NCBI GenBank assembly: GCA_024349245.1
Contig: JALDNG010000016.1
Location: 5,072,001 to 5,136,000 of the forward strand
DNA: 64,000 nt
Source: Neodontobutis hainanensis
Lineage: Eukaryota; Chordata; Actinopteri; Gobiiformes; Odontobutidae
Direction: 5' to 3'
Part shown: in pieces, positions 11,501 through 23,428 of the stretch
Layout: each line of letters begins with the position of its first letter
Position numbering within the stretch: the first letter of the stretch is position 1
Notes under the pieces: generated by a model
Told to the model about the DNA's origin: nothing
The model's database searches: none
Seen by the model: only the letters and a program-made list of their open reading frames with translations
Made by a program: the position numbers and the translations under genes

Positions 11501-12418
11501 TAATATATTTTATAGGACAGTGTCTATCAAAGGACAGCCTTTTTTCCTGATTTGTCAATGCACTATTATGTAACAAAGATAAATATATTTTAATACTAGC
11601 GAAGGGCTGATATTTGCTTGTTAACCAGTAGAGGGTGTAAATGTTACAACTAAAGTGCAACATAGCGAGTGCTTAAATAAGAAACGTACTAATGATCACA
11701 ATCCAGCACATTAGTTTAGAGTTACCTATATAAAAACATCATGTCAAAAAGTTTGATTAACTAGATTTAACAGGATGGTTCTTTTGGAGAACTATATGTC
11801 TTCAAAGAGAGACAGAGACTTTTCTGAGTGTCTGACCAGGACAGATCTTAGTTACTATCCTGAGGTCTGAAGACAGCTGCAGGAACAGGCTGCCAAAGGG
11901 AGCAGCTATCATTGGTAACCTCCAGCTGCACTGATAATAGCCGCATTGCTTTTCCAGCATGAGGATCACACAGCCTGTCAACGACACAAACTAAATGCTT
12001 GAATGCCACACTGATAAAGCCAATTTATATAGTCCAAAGGTGCACTTCAATGTCTGTGTGATGTAGTTTATGTATTAACTTAATGTGATAGTAACTGCAT
12101 ATTGTGTTGTGCAAAAGCAAACACACAACATTTAAAACAGGAGTTTGGCCCAGTGTTGGGAGATGGGATATCAGTGTGATATGTCACTGTCCATGCAAAC
12201 GACTCATCACAGGCTTTACTCTAAGCTCTGTAATAACAGCACAGAATATCTTTAGGTTAGACTGGATATTAGTCTTCATTGGAACAGGGTTCAGTCTTTA
12301 TAACAGGCAATAAGATGAACTGTCTCCATAGAGTACACTTTGATTGTACTCTTGTTTGTGTTAATTAAACAAAAGTGAAATTGCATGACAACTGATTTTA
12401 GATTTCAGTAGAGCCATG

Positions 12419-12443
12419 TTTTTTTTTTTTTTTTTTTTTTTTT
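12419..12443. repeat. Homopolymer T tract
   Basis: An uninterrupted run of about 25 T, about 540 bp upstream of the synpo2l start. No SINE or LINE body was recognised beside it. Confidence 0.85.
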
Positions 12444-12983
12444 AAAGGTCAATAATGATCTCACTTCTGCAAGGGGAAAATATGAAACAGTGCCATTTGC
12501 ACATATGAATGTTAGCGTTCCCCTGGTCTGTAAAAGAGCACTGGTCGAGTCCTATTTTTGGAGGGTATATCAGGAACCCAGTGGCATAGATGTGAGTGAC
12601 AGAACAAGTGTTGCACTGGACCCTCCCATTGCTCGTTTAGTCCAAGCATTCCTCAGTGTAAGCAGACGCAGACCCCCCCTCTGACAATATTTCTCTCTTC
12701 TTCTCCCACCCTTTCCCCTTTCGGTATGGGAGGGCACACGTGTGCGTATGTTCAGGTGTGAGCATTGGCCTTGAAGCTGGACTCGGACACAAGTCGGCAG
12801 CTGGACAGTGTGGCAGGCATAGCGCAGGTCAGAGCTCTCTGAGGGGGCCCTGACCTCTAACCATGGAGCAAACATTTTGAGGTACCCCCAGGCAAAGAAA
12901 AAGCCAAAGAGCAACAGAAAAAACAACAAAGAAAAGAAAAAAAAAGACAGAGAGAGAGACAAAGAGAAACAGAGAAGTAAACA

Positions 12984-15900
12984 ATGGTTGCAGAAGAAGT
13001 GATAATTACTTTGTCAGGTGGAGCACCATGGGGCTTCCGTCTCCAGGGAGGAGCTGAACATCAGAAGCCTCTACAGGTGGCAAAGGTAAGGCAGGATGCA
13101 CTGAAAAGCAGAAGGAAATGTAGTAACTAAAGCTAATTCAAGTTTCTTAAAGTTTATTGAAGGCTTAGATTTAAGGAGCTGTGACCAAAGTTGTGATGGA
13201 ATATTGGCTTTATTTCAGGTTGATTTAGGACTAGAATGAGTCACCATCTTATTTAAGAAAGGTCTTTATGCAGAGGCACACATCATTGATTGAATGAACT
13301 TTAAACTTTAAGTTCAGTAAGTAATATATGGCAATCTTATACCATTCATTGAAGGTTAAGTCCTTTATTAAGCCCGAAATAAGAATTTTAAAATTGGTAT
13401 TTAAAATGCTTGTTAGAATGGTTCATGGAACATGTAAAACAACATTAACATGCACATGTTTTAAAGTCAGATGTTCTACTCGATTAATTCAAATGGCATT
13501 TTACATACATACTTATAAATTACCATATCCCACACAATTTAAGTAAGTGTTGACTGAGCAAAAGTACTTTTTCAGTTAGCTATATTTGGCTTGAGCAATG
13601 GGTTACTGGGTCAGCCAAGGTGTGTGTTTCAACTTCACATTCAAGAAAGAACCTCATATACTATTTTAGTACAGCAAATACTCAATACCATTTTCTTTAG
13701 AAACCAATGCATACATTTTTACAGCAGCAGAGAAAAACAGGAACTGACAGGTACTGTCTTATTGATGATCTCTATATCTCTAGTCTAGACCTTTAGATCC
13801 TTATTATATTGGTGTGTAGTAAAACGTTTAAAAAGTAAAGTTAAAAAAAAAAAAAAAGATAATATATGTATACAATTTAAGTGTGGTATGGTATATGGTA
13901 GACATTAGACGCATTGATCTATGACACTTTTGGAAGCAACATTGTATATATGCATATTTCTACAATCTTGTACAGTACAAGAGGAGGATGGCGAATGCAG
14001 AATCTATACCAGTGAGCCAGTGTGAAACAAATAGTCTTCATGACAGTGGACAGCTGTGTCTGTCTAACCATCCAAAACAGCCTGCTCTTTCACCCTGTAG
14101 GTCAGGAAAGTGTAATAGTATCAGGTTTTGTACAGTCCCATCAGGTGGAGCTTCACTCAGAGCTAGAGTGTCTGTGCTCAGAGGTGTTGCTATATATGAT
14201 TATAAAGAATTGATTGAGTATGAGATGACTGAGTATTTACACATTACTCATGCTGTTGAGTGTATGAGTCTGAGTATGATAAAGTTAACTGTAGCCACAA
14301 GGTTGCCCTGAATCAATGACTGACACTTACCATAAGCAACCACAGCCTTATTTGAAGGGACAATCTAAATAAAGGGATATATGATTTAATGTTGGTCAAA
14401 CCAAAACAGCTGAAAATAAAAACAATTGTCAATGTTTGTCCTAAATGAGATGTAATCTAAGCGTTTGCTATTTGACCGTAGACTTACAATACAATTAAAA
14501 TGGCACGGATTGCCTGCAGGGATGTAATGTTGACAATGGGCGAAATGCCAGACCTAAGGCACAAATAGCAAACACTGAAGGGTGGATGGCATTTGCTTAT
14601 TAAAGTGTTAAGTGCCCTACTTCAGCAGCATAATGTGGCATGTGTTCACAGCAAGATAGAGCTGTCAAGACAAGATATGCCCTTTGTTAGTGTCTGTCTA
14701 ATTTTTATACACTGCAACACCATTATTCTACACAGTACTCTGTTCACAGAGTCATAAATATGTATAAAACACATGTGAAATGGATGATATGATATAATTT
14801 AGCAATAAAGTTAAGAAAACATGGATCTGTGATGCATGTGTTTTCATGTATTTATGTTATAGGTAAGAAAGCGCAGCAAAGCTTGCAGGGCTGGGCTTCA
14901 GGAAGCTGATGAGTTGGTCTCCATCAATGACCAGCCATGTGGAACGTTATCCCATGCCCAGGCCATGAACCTCATTGACAGCTCTACTGGAGTACTTCAT
15001 ATCCGTGTCAAAAGGTGAGGGAAACATACTGTTATTGCTAATTATCGTCACCCAGACTTAATGAGCAAACCTTTTCTTGAATATGTCCTGAATGACCGAG
15101 AGGCTCTACAGAGTGTCGCTTATTATTCTCAAATAATTCTGACAGAAGTTACAATGTAATTACTGAAATAAATAATGCCATCCTCCAAAAACGTTTTTGC
15201 AGAGGACCTGTTGGTTTCCAGTCTGTGGTGCTTGTAACCCGTGCTCCATCCCCTCGCATAGACAAAGAGTACAGAGCTGCTCTGCGGGCCATGTCCCCAA
15301 CCCATCCTCAGCTCGCACCTGTCCGTGAGGTCCACAGGAGCCGATCCTCCCTAACCAGTGGGCTGACATCTCCACCTGGGAGTGAGGCTTATTATGGTGA
15401 GACTGACAGTGATGCAGATGTGGCCGGCTATGAGAGGCAGCGGCGTCAGAAACGCCGGAGTCCAAGCAATTCCACCCCTGCAAAACCAACAGGGCGGGCT
15501 TCCCCTGAAGGTGGAGAGACCTCAGAGATGAGTGGCTATGACAGTGCTCCAGATGCACACATATACCACCCTTTATTAGATGGACGAAAAAGCAATGGAG
15601 GTGGAGGAGGTAGTCTGCCAGGGGTGACACGCAGAGAGGTTATATATCAGCCTCCAGGTCCAGGCATGTGGTCTTCGCAGACTTCCACTGAGACATCCTC
15701 CATCATCTCTTCTGCTGATGATCAGGGGCCACGTGACATTGCCCAAGAAGATGACAGTGGTTTCCTTGAGCCAGCAAATGTGCCACTGGTGTCTCCTGAG
15801 AGAGCCAAAGAGGCCCTGATGTTGGGTTCTCGGGGCCAGCTTGTGCCAATGGTGGGGCCAGTTAATAAACCTATTGATGAGGAGCTTTCAAAAACGTACA

Positions 15901-18900
15901 AGGAAAAAGCCAAGCAAGCCAGTAAGTAAACTAAATTTGGCCATGTACAATTACATTACATGATTTTATATAAGGTCTGTAAAAACCCACACTCCAGTGA
16001 TAAATTTAGTGTCTTGGAAAAGCACCTACAGCTGCGTTTAGGTATCAAGTCGCAAAGTGAAGTCACACTTATGTTGACCCCACATTGCAGTTTTTTTTTT
16101 ACTTTGTTTTACTTATTGCCTTAGATATACATTTTGATTAAACCATTTTGATTATAACAGATATTGACCAAGAATTACAATATACAATTAAAACAACAAT
16201 AGTCATCTTAAGAACCTTAAGTCAAAGTTGTTGAATAAAAACATTGAATAATATATTTAAATGGAATGAACTGACACATACTTGTGGCTATTAAGAGTAC
16301 AGAATTGGGTTGCCTGTTATACTTAACACCATAACAAATTAGATGATATGCAGACCCTATCCTTTGATCCTCCTTCCTGACACCTCCCATAACATTCAAG
16401 TTAACACAAGATTACCAACATATTCCATTTAGTTACATTTAAAGAGTGAACTAGACCATTAATGTCTTGATGCACCTGCAACTAAAGCTAATGTGAGCCT
16501 GATAGGAATGGATAAACAGTAATTAAGAAGCATTGTTCATATGCTCCTGCCACAAATTTTTATAATAGAATAATACAGTTATTTTGAGCACATTAAAGCC
16601 TTATTGTTTGTTCATTCTAGTAGATAATTATGTATAGTGATAAAAAGACTTTATCTTATCTAATGTGCATCTAAAATTTACGGCTTTTACATATTACAGA
16701 ACTGAACAGAGGAGACACACAGCAAGACAAGCATGTAAAAGAAGCCAAAAGCAAGTGTCGAACAATTGCGTCCTTGCTGACTGATGCTCCCAATCCTCAC
16801 TCAAAAGGGGTTCTAATGTTCAAAAAAAGACGCCAGCGCTCTAAAAAATACACTTTGACCAGTTTTGGCAGTGTCGATGAGGATCAGTGTCGGGACTCAC
16901 AAGAAGAGGATGGCGTTTTTCCTGGTAGCGAGTCTGAGTTTGATGAAGATGGTTTCTCCTCAGTTCCTGATCCTACTTGGGATAGTGATTATTTAGATAT
17001 GCTGGAGAAAAGAGCAACAGCTGGAACAGAAGGACGTGGGGATGGGGCAGAGGATGCTCCAAGTCCGGGCTTAAGCGATACAGCTGGCAAGGGTGCTCAG
17101 CTATTTGAGCAACAAAGGAAGAGAGCCGCAGAGCATGCCAAAAAAGCAGAAGCAGCACAGCAACAGGTATCTCCTCAGCCACATACACAGGAGCAGCTTG
17201 AAATGCATCAGTTATGTGCAAATATGCAACCACAAATGCACTCACATCTTCAGCCACAGCAAATGATCCCACCTGGCCCTCTTGCCCTTCAGCAAGAGTC
17301 CCAACCTAAAACCTCCCAGGTTCAGACTCAAGTTTTGACAGCAACCCATAGTGCCTCACATGGAGAGCTTACTCACTCGGTTAAAAGCACAGCAAGTATG
17401 ATGATGACATCTCCACCAGTAGCACCAAAACCAAACACGGCCTTTGTGACTGTTCTTGGTAGTCCTGAGCCTCCAACAGAGACCCCATTACCAGAACTAC
17501 CAGGCAGTAACGTATTAAACCGAACTGCACGTCCCTTCACACCAGGATTCATCAGTATCCGTGCTGCAACTGCGCCAGTAACTTTCCGACCACCTGTCAC
17601 AAAGACAAGCCAGCGACCTGCCTCAGCTGCTGTGATGCCGCCACCTTATTCAACAGTCTCTGAACTCAGCGTTAATGTTTCACCATTAAGTTCCAAGTTG
17701 TCTACTGCACCTCCACCACTAGTTGCCCAAATTGTACCAAGAGGTCCATTGGCCCCAACTCAGGAGATTCCTGTAGCATTTCAGCCAGTCTTCTCTACCT
17801 CTGCAGAAACTATGCAGGCTGCTCCACCATTAACTACATTTCATCAGGCACAGTTGATGACGATCCCTCCATTTTCTGTCCCTGCAATTGCTACAGCTCC
17901 ACAAGTACCAATAGCTCCTGCAGCTCTTCCATCAATGCCTCAGACATCAACAGTACTCACTGCCCAAGTTGCACCCACCCAAGTGCCACAGTCCCAGCTG
18001 CTTCCTACTCAATTCACCACCTCTGTAGCCCCAGTCTCTGTGGTCTCCCAGCCAGAAACTGTCCCACCAACCCCAGCAGGTCGCACGGGAATCTTATTTG
18101 CAGCACGGCGGCCTAGCGGGAAACCAAAACCTATGTTCACTTTACCAGAAGTTAAGAAACATTCACCTAATCCTGAACTTTTGTCTATGGTGCAGAACCT
18201 TGATGAAAGATCTACTCGACACAGATATGGCACCGATGTGTACACTGCTGAAGTAGATGAACAGAAAAGTGCTGATTTTGACAGGCTTCCTCCTCCTGTG
18301 GCACCTAAGCCAAAAATACTTCATGAAACCCCACCGATCCTTCAAGCAGAAGGTAAAGGAGCTCAATTATTTGCCCGTAGGCAAAGTCGCATGGGTATGT
18401 ATGTGGTTGACACTCCACTCGAGACACCATATCAGCAAGAAGTACCCCTTAACAGTTCAGCCCAATACATAAATTCCACTATGAATCCTGACCTCTCTTC
18501 TCAATGGAAATACACCCCAAATGTCCGTGCTCCACCACCAATTGGGTACAATCCTCTCCTGGCGCCCACAATTCCCACAGGCCCTCAGAGGGACACTAGG
18601 ACTGACAGCAGAGGCAGGGGAGGCATAGGCACCCAAAGAGAAGGTATCAAGGCTCTGGATTTTATGAGAAGGCAGCCATACCAGCTCAATGCTGCCATGT
18701 TCAACTATGGGGGCAGCGTTTCAAATCTATCAGCTTTACCTTCTTATCAGGCTCAGAGGCATCAGCAAGGTGACTATACAATGGTTGGCAGTTCCTTAAC
18801 TACACCAAAACAGATTCCACTCAAAACAGCACGTGTCTACGAGATCAAGAGATTCTCCACGCCGACTCCCATGTCAGCTCCCACTTTAACACCAAAAGTT

Positions 18901-19299
18901 ATTGCACCACGCTCAGCCACCTCTCTTGGAGATCGAATAACCCTTTCTGGTACCATTTCCCCTCCTCCTACTGCTCCTTTCACCCAAACCCAAGTACCAG
19001 CAGGCAGTGCCGCCTCTCTACCTGCACCTCTGTCCCAGGCAGCTGGTCTACCCAGCCTCCCCAAATTTTCTGCTCCTCTTATTCCCCATCCAGTGCCCCC
19101 TGCAGTCCCCACACCCTATACTCCAGTATCATACTCTACTGGGCTTCAGGCAGCCAAACAGTTCCAGAGCGCCCCTGAGCTTAGTATCTTGGCATCACTG
19201 CCCCCACTTAAATCAACTACAGTTCAGGCACCCAAGCCACGTTTTGTTGCTACTAAGGGTGGTGTTCAGCCTCATGTTTGGAGGCCAGGTGCAATTTGA
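12984..19299 (+). CDS. synpo2l: Synaptopodin 2-like (CHAP), PDZ-containing Z-disc protein
   Basis: Actin-associated scaffold of striated-muscle Z-discs. Coding exons 12984-13085, 14863-15014, 15203-15921, 16700-19299 (102+152+719+2600 nt = 1190 aa plus TGA). All introns are GT-AG, and every junction lands in a conserved block. Residues 5-85 form a PDZ domain with the binding loop SGGAPWGFRLQGG. SEAYYGETDSDAD, the VKEAKSKCRTIASLLT / PHSKGVLMFKKRRQR block (basic, NLS-like, residues 366-374), GKGAQLFEQQRKRA, GAQLFARRQSRMGMYVVD and the C-terminal HVWRPGAI match SYNPO2L better than SYNPO2; SYNPO lacks the PDZ. PPPY at 638-641 is the type of motif that binds the BAG3 WW domain in SYNPO2. The centre is long, Pro/Thr/Gln-rich and probably disordered; the protein exceeds human SYNPO2L (about 977 aa) mainly there. 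It lies about 4 kb from myoz1 on the same strand. Confidence 0.95.
13086..14862 (+). other. synpo2l: synpo2l intron 1
   Basis: A 1.8-kb AT-rich intron between GTAAGG and an AG acceptor at 14861-14862. Nothing coding is seen apart from spurious open frames. An A-run occurs near 13843. Confidence 0.6.
15922..16699 (+). other. synpo2l: synpo2l intron 3
   Basis: A 0.8-kb intron bounded by GTAAGT and ACAG. AT-rich; no feature recognised. Confidence 0.7.
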
Positions 19300-20760
19300 G
19301 CAGTTGAAAGTAAAAATGTGTTAGCCAATCTCCTACTAAAGAAGTAATTTTAGTTGACCTAATATAAACCTGATATAACAGTTAAAAATGTTATATATTA
19401 TTATCTACATGTCTTTGAAATTACCTCAAAAGCTGTTCCAAGAGTTTTAAAAAAGGCCCCCTAAGGCAGGTTTAGGCGTTATGGAAATCTTTCTATTTAT
19501 TTAGCAAAAAAGAATCCTAAAAAGCCTGATATGAATTGTTTATTAAAACTTGAAAAAAGTTAAAAAAAAAAGTTTTATATTTATAAAAATGCAGTTCTGA
19601 CTACAGTAATAAATCACCAAGATGTATGTTTTAGTATGTTGCTGGGATTCAAGAAATTATGTAATCTAGTCCAACTATGATATGCTGTATGTTGTATTTA
19701 TATTCACTTTTTTGGTGCATTTTCAAAACCCGTGATGCATGACCAGTTGAAAATTACATAATGGTTTCAAATAGTGTAAGGTTTTATTAAATAGCACTGC
19801 TCTCTATGGCCTAAAAGAATTGCTATCTTGTTTAGCATAGCTCACATTCAACAAGTGCCCTGGCTGTCACTAGATGTACCCTTGTCACTTGATATTGCTG
19901 CGTCTATATGCCACCTCGGTAATTTAGAGCCTTAGTGTGACTGGGATATGTGTAACTTTCTATGTGGAACTTGTATTGAACAAATAATAAAGATAAATCG
20001 TGGTTTTATTTGTAATTTTGCGTTTTGATCTCAGATGGACATTGATTTACAGAGTTTTTCAGTATTGGTTGGAAAGGTAAAAGATACTAGAATGGCTGTG
20101 AAGGGAAGTATGAACTGTGGGAGTTAGTCACAATTGGCTACTTATATGGTTACTTATAATGAGACATGGGTGTCTTTGAAGTCATGTGTCTTACATATTA
20201 AAGAGGAATATGCAAGAAAGTTCATCATATGATGGTTTGAGAAGAAACTGGTATATGTATGTCTCAGTACAAATGTTTCAATTAATCATTTAATTGCTGT
20301 AATTTAAGTATGTCATGGAAGTGTATATAGCATAGAAATTTGTGATTTTTTTTAAATATATAACCATAACATTTAATAATGGTTCTTTTATTTCTTGTAT
20401 TTACATATTGCTTTGAGGATGTCCAAAGTTAGGCAGATATGTAAAAATGTAATACATATGTTTGTGGATGTATTTGTTTTAAATCTTTTAATTATTTGGG
20501 TTTGAAAACATGAGTTAAAATGCTTTAAAGGAATAAAGTTAGACCTGAAACCTGTCCAGTTGTCATGTCTAATTTGACACTGCCCCCTGTTGTTAAAAAC
20601 TTAATATAAAGATATTGTTTTTATTTTGCATAAAATTGCTTTATAAATTGAATAACTTAATTAATGTGTTGCAAATCTGTGTAAACTAATGTATTTAATA
20701 ATCACTCTACAATTAACTCTTTAATGATAATAAACTTGAAAATGGAATCAAGCAATAGAT
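19300..20760 (+). other. synpo2l: synpo2l 3' UTR with three AATAAA polyadenylation signals
   Basis: Non-coding, AT-rich sequence after the stop codon. Canonical AATAAA hexamers lie at 19986-19991, 20532-20537 and 20729-20734, giving possible 3' UTRs of about 0.7, 1.25 and 1.45 kb. Which are used cannot be seen. Confidence 0.55.
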
Positions 20761-23426
20761 ATTGCACCTTGTTGAATGATCATTATGATGAATTATTTGG
20801 TGTTCTGCTTATGCAAACACTAAAAATGTTACTGGGATAATATAATTGACAACTTAGCATTAAATGATGCTGTGGAGGCACTGTTACTCTTCTGCTTTTG
20901 TAAGACTCCTGAGCTTCATTGTCACACACACTTATGGGGTGCCTAAATTTAGATATTAAAATAGTAGACTTTAGTGATACCAACCTTTGCCATTCAACTA
21001 CGGCAATTAATAATGTATATACATCTTTGAATATTTTTTATGCAGCGCAGTCACAGTAACACTAAGCTTAAAGTTAATACATTATACATTACAACAAAAT
21101 AAATAAATGTGATTAAAAACATTATAACCGCACAGATAAGCGGCAGAAAATAATGTGAACCATTTTCAATTCACAGTCTGTCTCTGTTTGAATAGTCAAT
21201 AAGAAGTAACCACAGACATATTAAACGTTTGCCTTTGCTATGGCCCTGGTGCAGTGTCACTTCTTGGTTCTTACATAAACTTTTTTTTTATTTAATGACT
21301 TAATAAAGGTACCTACATTGCCTGCAGCTTAGTGTTGGCTTAACACTAAGTGTAGAATGACAAAATCTCGGTTAAAATGGTGAAACACAAAATGCCATGA
21401 CACCTGTACAGATATACATTTCACCTTAAACCTGAACTTACTCGTGTTTCCTTCTTCATTTTTCTCGGTGCACCCCAAACACCCAGAGTTCTTTGAGGTT
21501 AACTTATAACCAAGCTGCCCCTTGGTTATGCTCCCTTGGTTCTTTGCAACTAAATATAGGCTCCTCAACCATCTGTGAGAATGATTTTGTTCCCTTTATA
21601 TCCCCATCAGCACTTTCAGCCAGCCAACAGCAACCCCCCCCCGCCTTCATGTAGTTCAACCAAACAGTATTCATACTCCTATAACCTCCTCCTCCCATCT
21701 CGACACCATTGCTGCAGCAACCCACACCCCCACCTACCCCCTGCAAGAACTTCCATCAGATCGTAGGGTGGGTTTTGCACTTCCCGGGACCTGGGTCTAG
21801 TCATACGTAGGGTCAGAGGCACTGAGGGATTTGTAAACTTGTGATCGAGATCACAGCCTTGAGACTTGGGTCTCCTCATCAGTTTGGTATTTATAGCTGT
21901 CTCTCCTCTCAGGATTACAACAAAAACCCGGTGAGTGGAGCTGCATCCCACCATGTGTTTTATTCTTCTAACCAACCAGCTGTTTGGATCTAACTATGGC
22001 AATGGCAAGTTAGAATGAGTGGGAAAAAGCATGCACTACAGTCAAGTCAGTACCTCCAAAGTTATTATGTAACAATACAGTGCAGTTTAATGTATAAACT
22101 ACAATTAGAAGGATGAAGAATCACTTGAAGGTAGATTTCCTTCTTAAACCTTAAAAATACCTAAGGATTGGAGTAATGTGCTGACTTCTTCTTTTTGTTG
22201 GGGTTGCAAAGATTTTATATGGTGCCACCAACCCTGACTGGGAGGGAACTGGAAATTTGAGCACAAGGCATCCCTGAGCGTGTAGTTATTTTATGGCGGA
22301 CAAAATAAATTTGAACATGCCTTTTCAACAAGACTCTCAGAGATTCTCAAATGTTCACTTTTTTATGTACATTTGACCACTATATACTGATGTACTCTTG
22401 AAGACTTGTGACAAATTTATTTGATAGTCCAATGACGCCATTACTTGTTGCTAAAATGTCTTGGCTGGAAATGGGTTTTAAAAATAGCTGCAGTGGGATC
22501 ACTTACAGTGAGTGATGTGGTGTTTTGCCACTTAACAAGGCCTTGCAAGTAAAAAATTAGAAAAACATAAAAACTACAAATGAATGCATCCAAACATCAT
22601 CCAAAAACAAGCACGGGTACTGAGAAATAAATATTGGTAATAATGTTTCTGCTGTTGATATCCAATTAACACTACCTTAACAAAGAGGGCTGCATGCTCT
22701 CATTATCCCTTCCATAGGTTTGCATGCAGCCTGCAGATTAGGAAAAATATTCAGATGATATGATTAATGCCTAATGCTGTTTTATGATATGACACTGCCT
22801 GACATTAGCAGCAGCAGCAGCAGCAGCAAAATTGTGAATCACAATGTGCTTCTATTGACGTTGTCTCTGTGTACAGGTCTAAAGTTCCCAAACAAAACTG
22901 AAATGCAAAGTGAGCTATATGTTTCCTTTGGGCCAGTCATCTGTTTAGCTGGAGAATGTGGGGAATCTGACGGCACTGACATCACCCTTGAACTTGAAAA
23001 CCAAGAAGGGTCCTCCATGCTGTCTTCCCCTCTAGATCATTTCACCCTAGTACATTCTGGTCTGACTGTTAGTGCTGCTCATTTGTGTTGAGTGCAGAGA
23101 TTTTAAATATGTCTCATGGTACAAACTGTTATGACATTTATTTTTTTAACACATTAGCAATATACTGAATATATTTTGTCATTTTAGCCTTTTGTTTTGT
23201 GAGTGACAAAGCTGAGACAAAAAAGGGAGTGCAAAAGGGGAAGGACACGTATTAAATAGACAAGCTGAGAGTCAAACTTGAGATGGTCTTAGATAGAATC
23301 ATATTACTCTGAGACCACTGAACACTTAACTTAGGTTTTTTTTAGAAAAAATGACACAAACTTTAGACTTATAACTATAATAACCCTAATTTCCTGTCAA
23401 CATGTCTTTCTGTCCTGATCATGCAG
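20761..23426. other. Intergenic region between synpo2l and myoz1
   Basis: No coding exon recognised. It holds a short (AGC)7 run at 22807-22827 and a C-rich stretch near 21630. The myoz1 5' UTR exon and promoter should lie here, because a CAG acceptor (23424-23426) sits two bases before the myoz1 ATG. The open frame 22774-23091 was considered and rejected as a gene. Confidence 0.45.
22807..22827. repeat. (AGC)7 trinucleotide run
   Basis: Seven uninterrupted AGC units, about 600 bp upstream of the myoz1 start codon; not in a supported exon. Confidence 0.85.
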
Positions 23427-23428
23427 TC

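Larger units (their letters stand above)
9121..12983. other. Intergenic region upstream of synpo2l, with its 5' UTR
   Basis: No coding exon recognised. It contains a CA-rich stretch (10401-10441), the AT/AG compound microsatellite (11414-11497) and a T-run (12419-12443). The last 300-400 bp before the synpo2l ATG are richer in GC and purine runs and probably hold its promoter and 5' UTR. An E-box lies inside the palindrome gcacacgtgtgc near 12734. Confidence 0.4.

Noticed and set aside
12984..19299. Assignment to SYNPO2 or SYNPO instead of SYNPO2L
   Set aside because: SYNPO has no PDZ domain. SYNPO2 lacks the SEAYYGETDSDAD block and ends VWKPS rather than HVWRPG.
22774..23091. Open frame of 105 codons upstream of myoz1
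   Set aside because: It starts in the AGC repeat, has no recognisable domain, crosses a likely acceptor (gtgtacag) and is not conserved with any family I know. At most it overlaps a 5' UTR exon.
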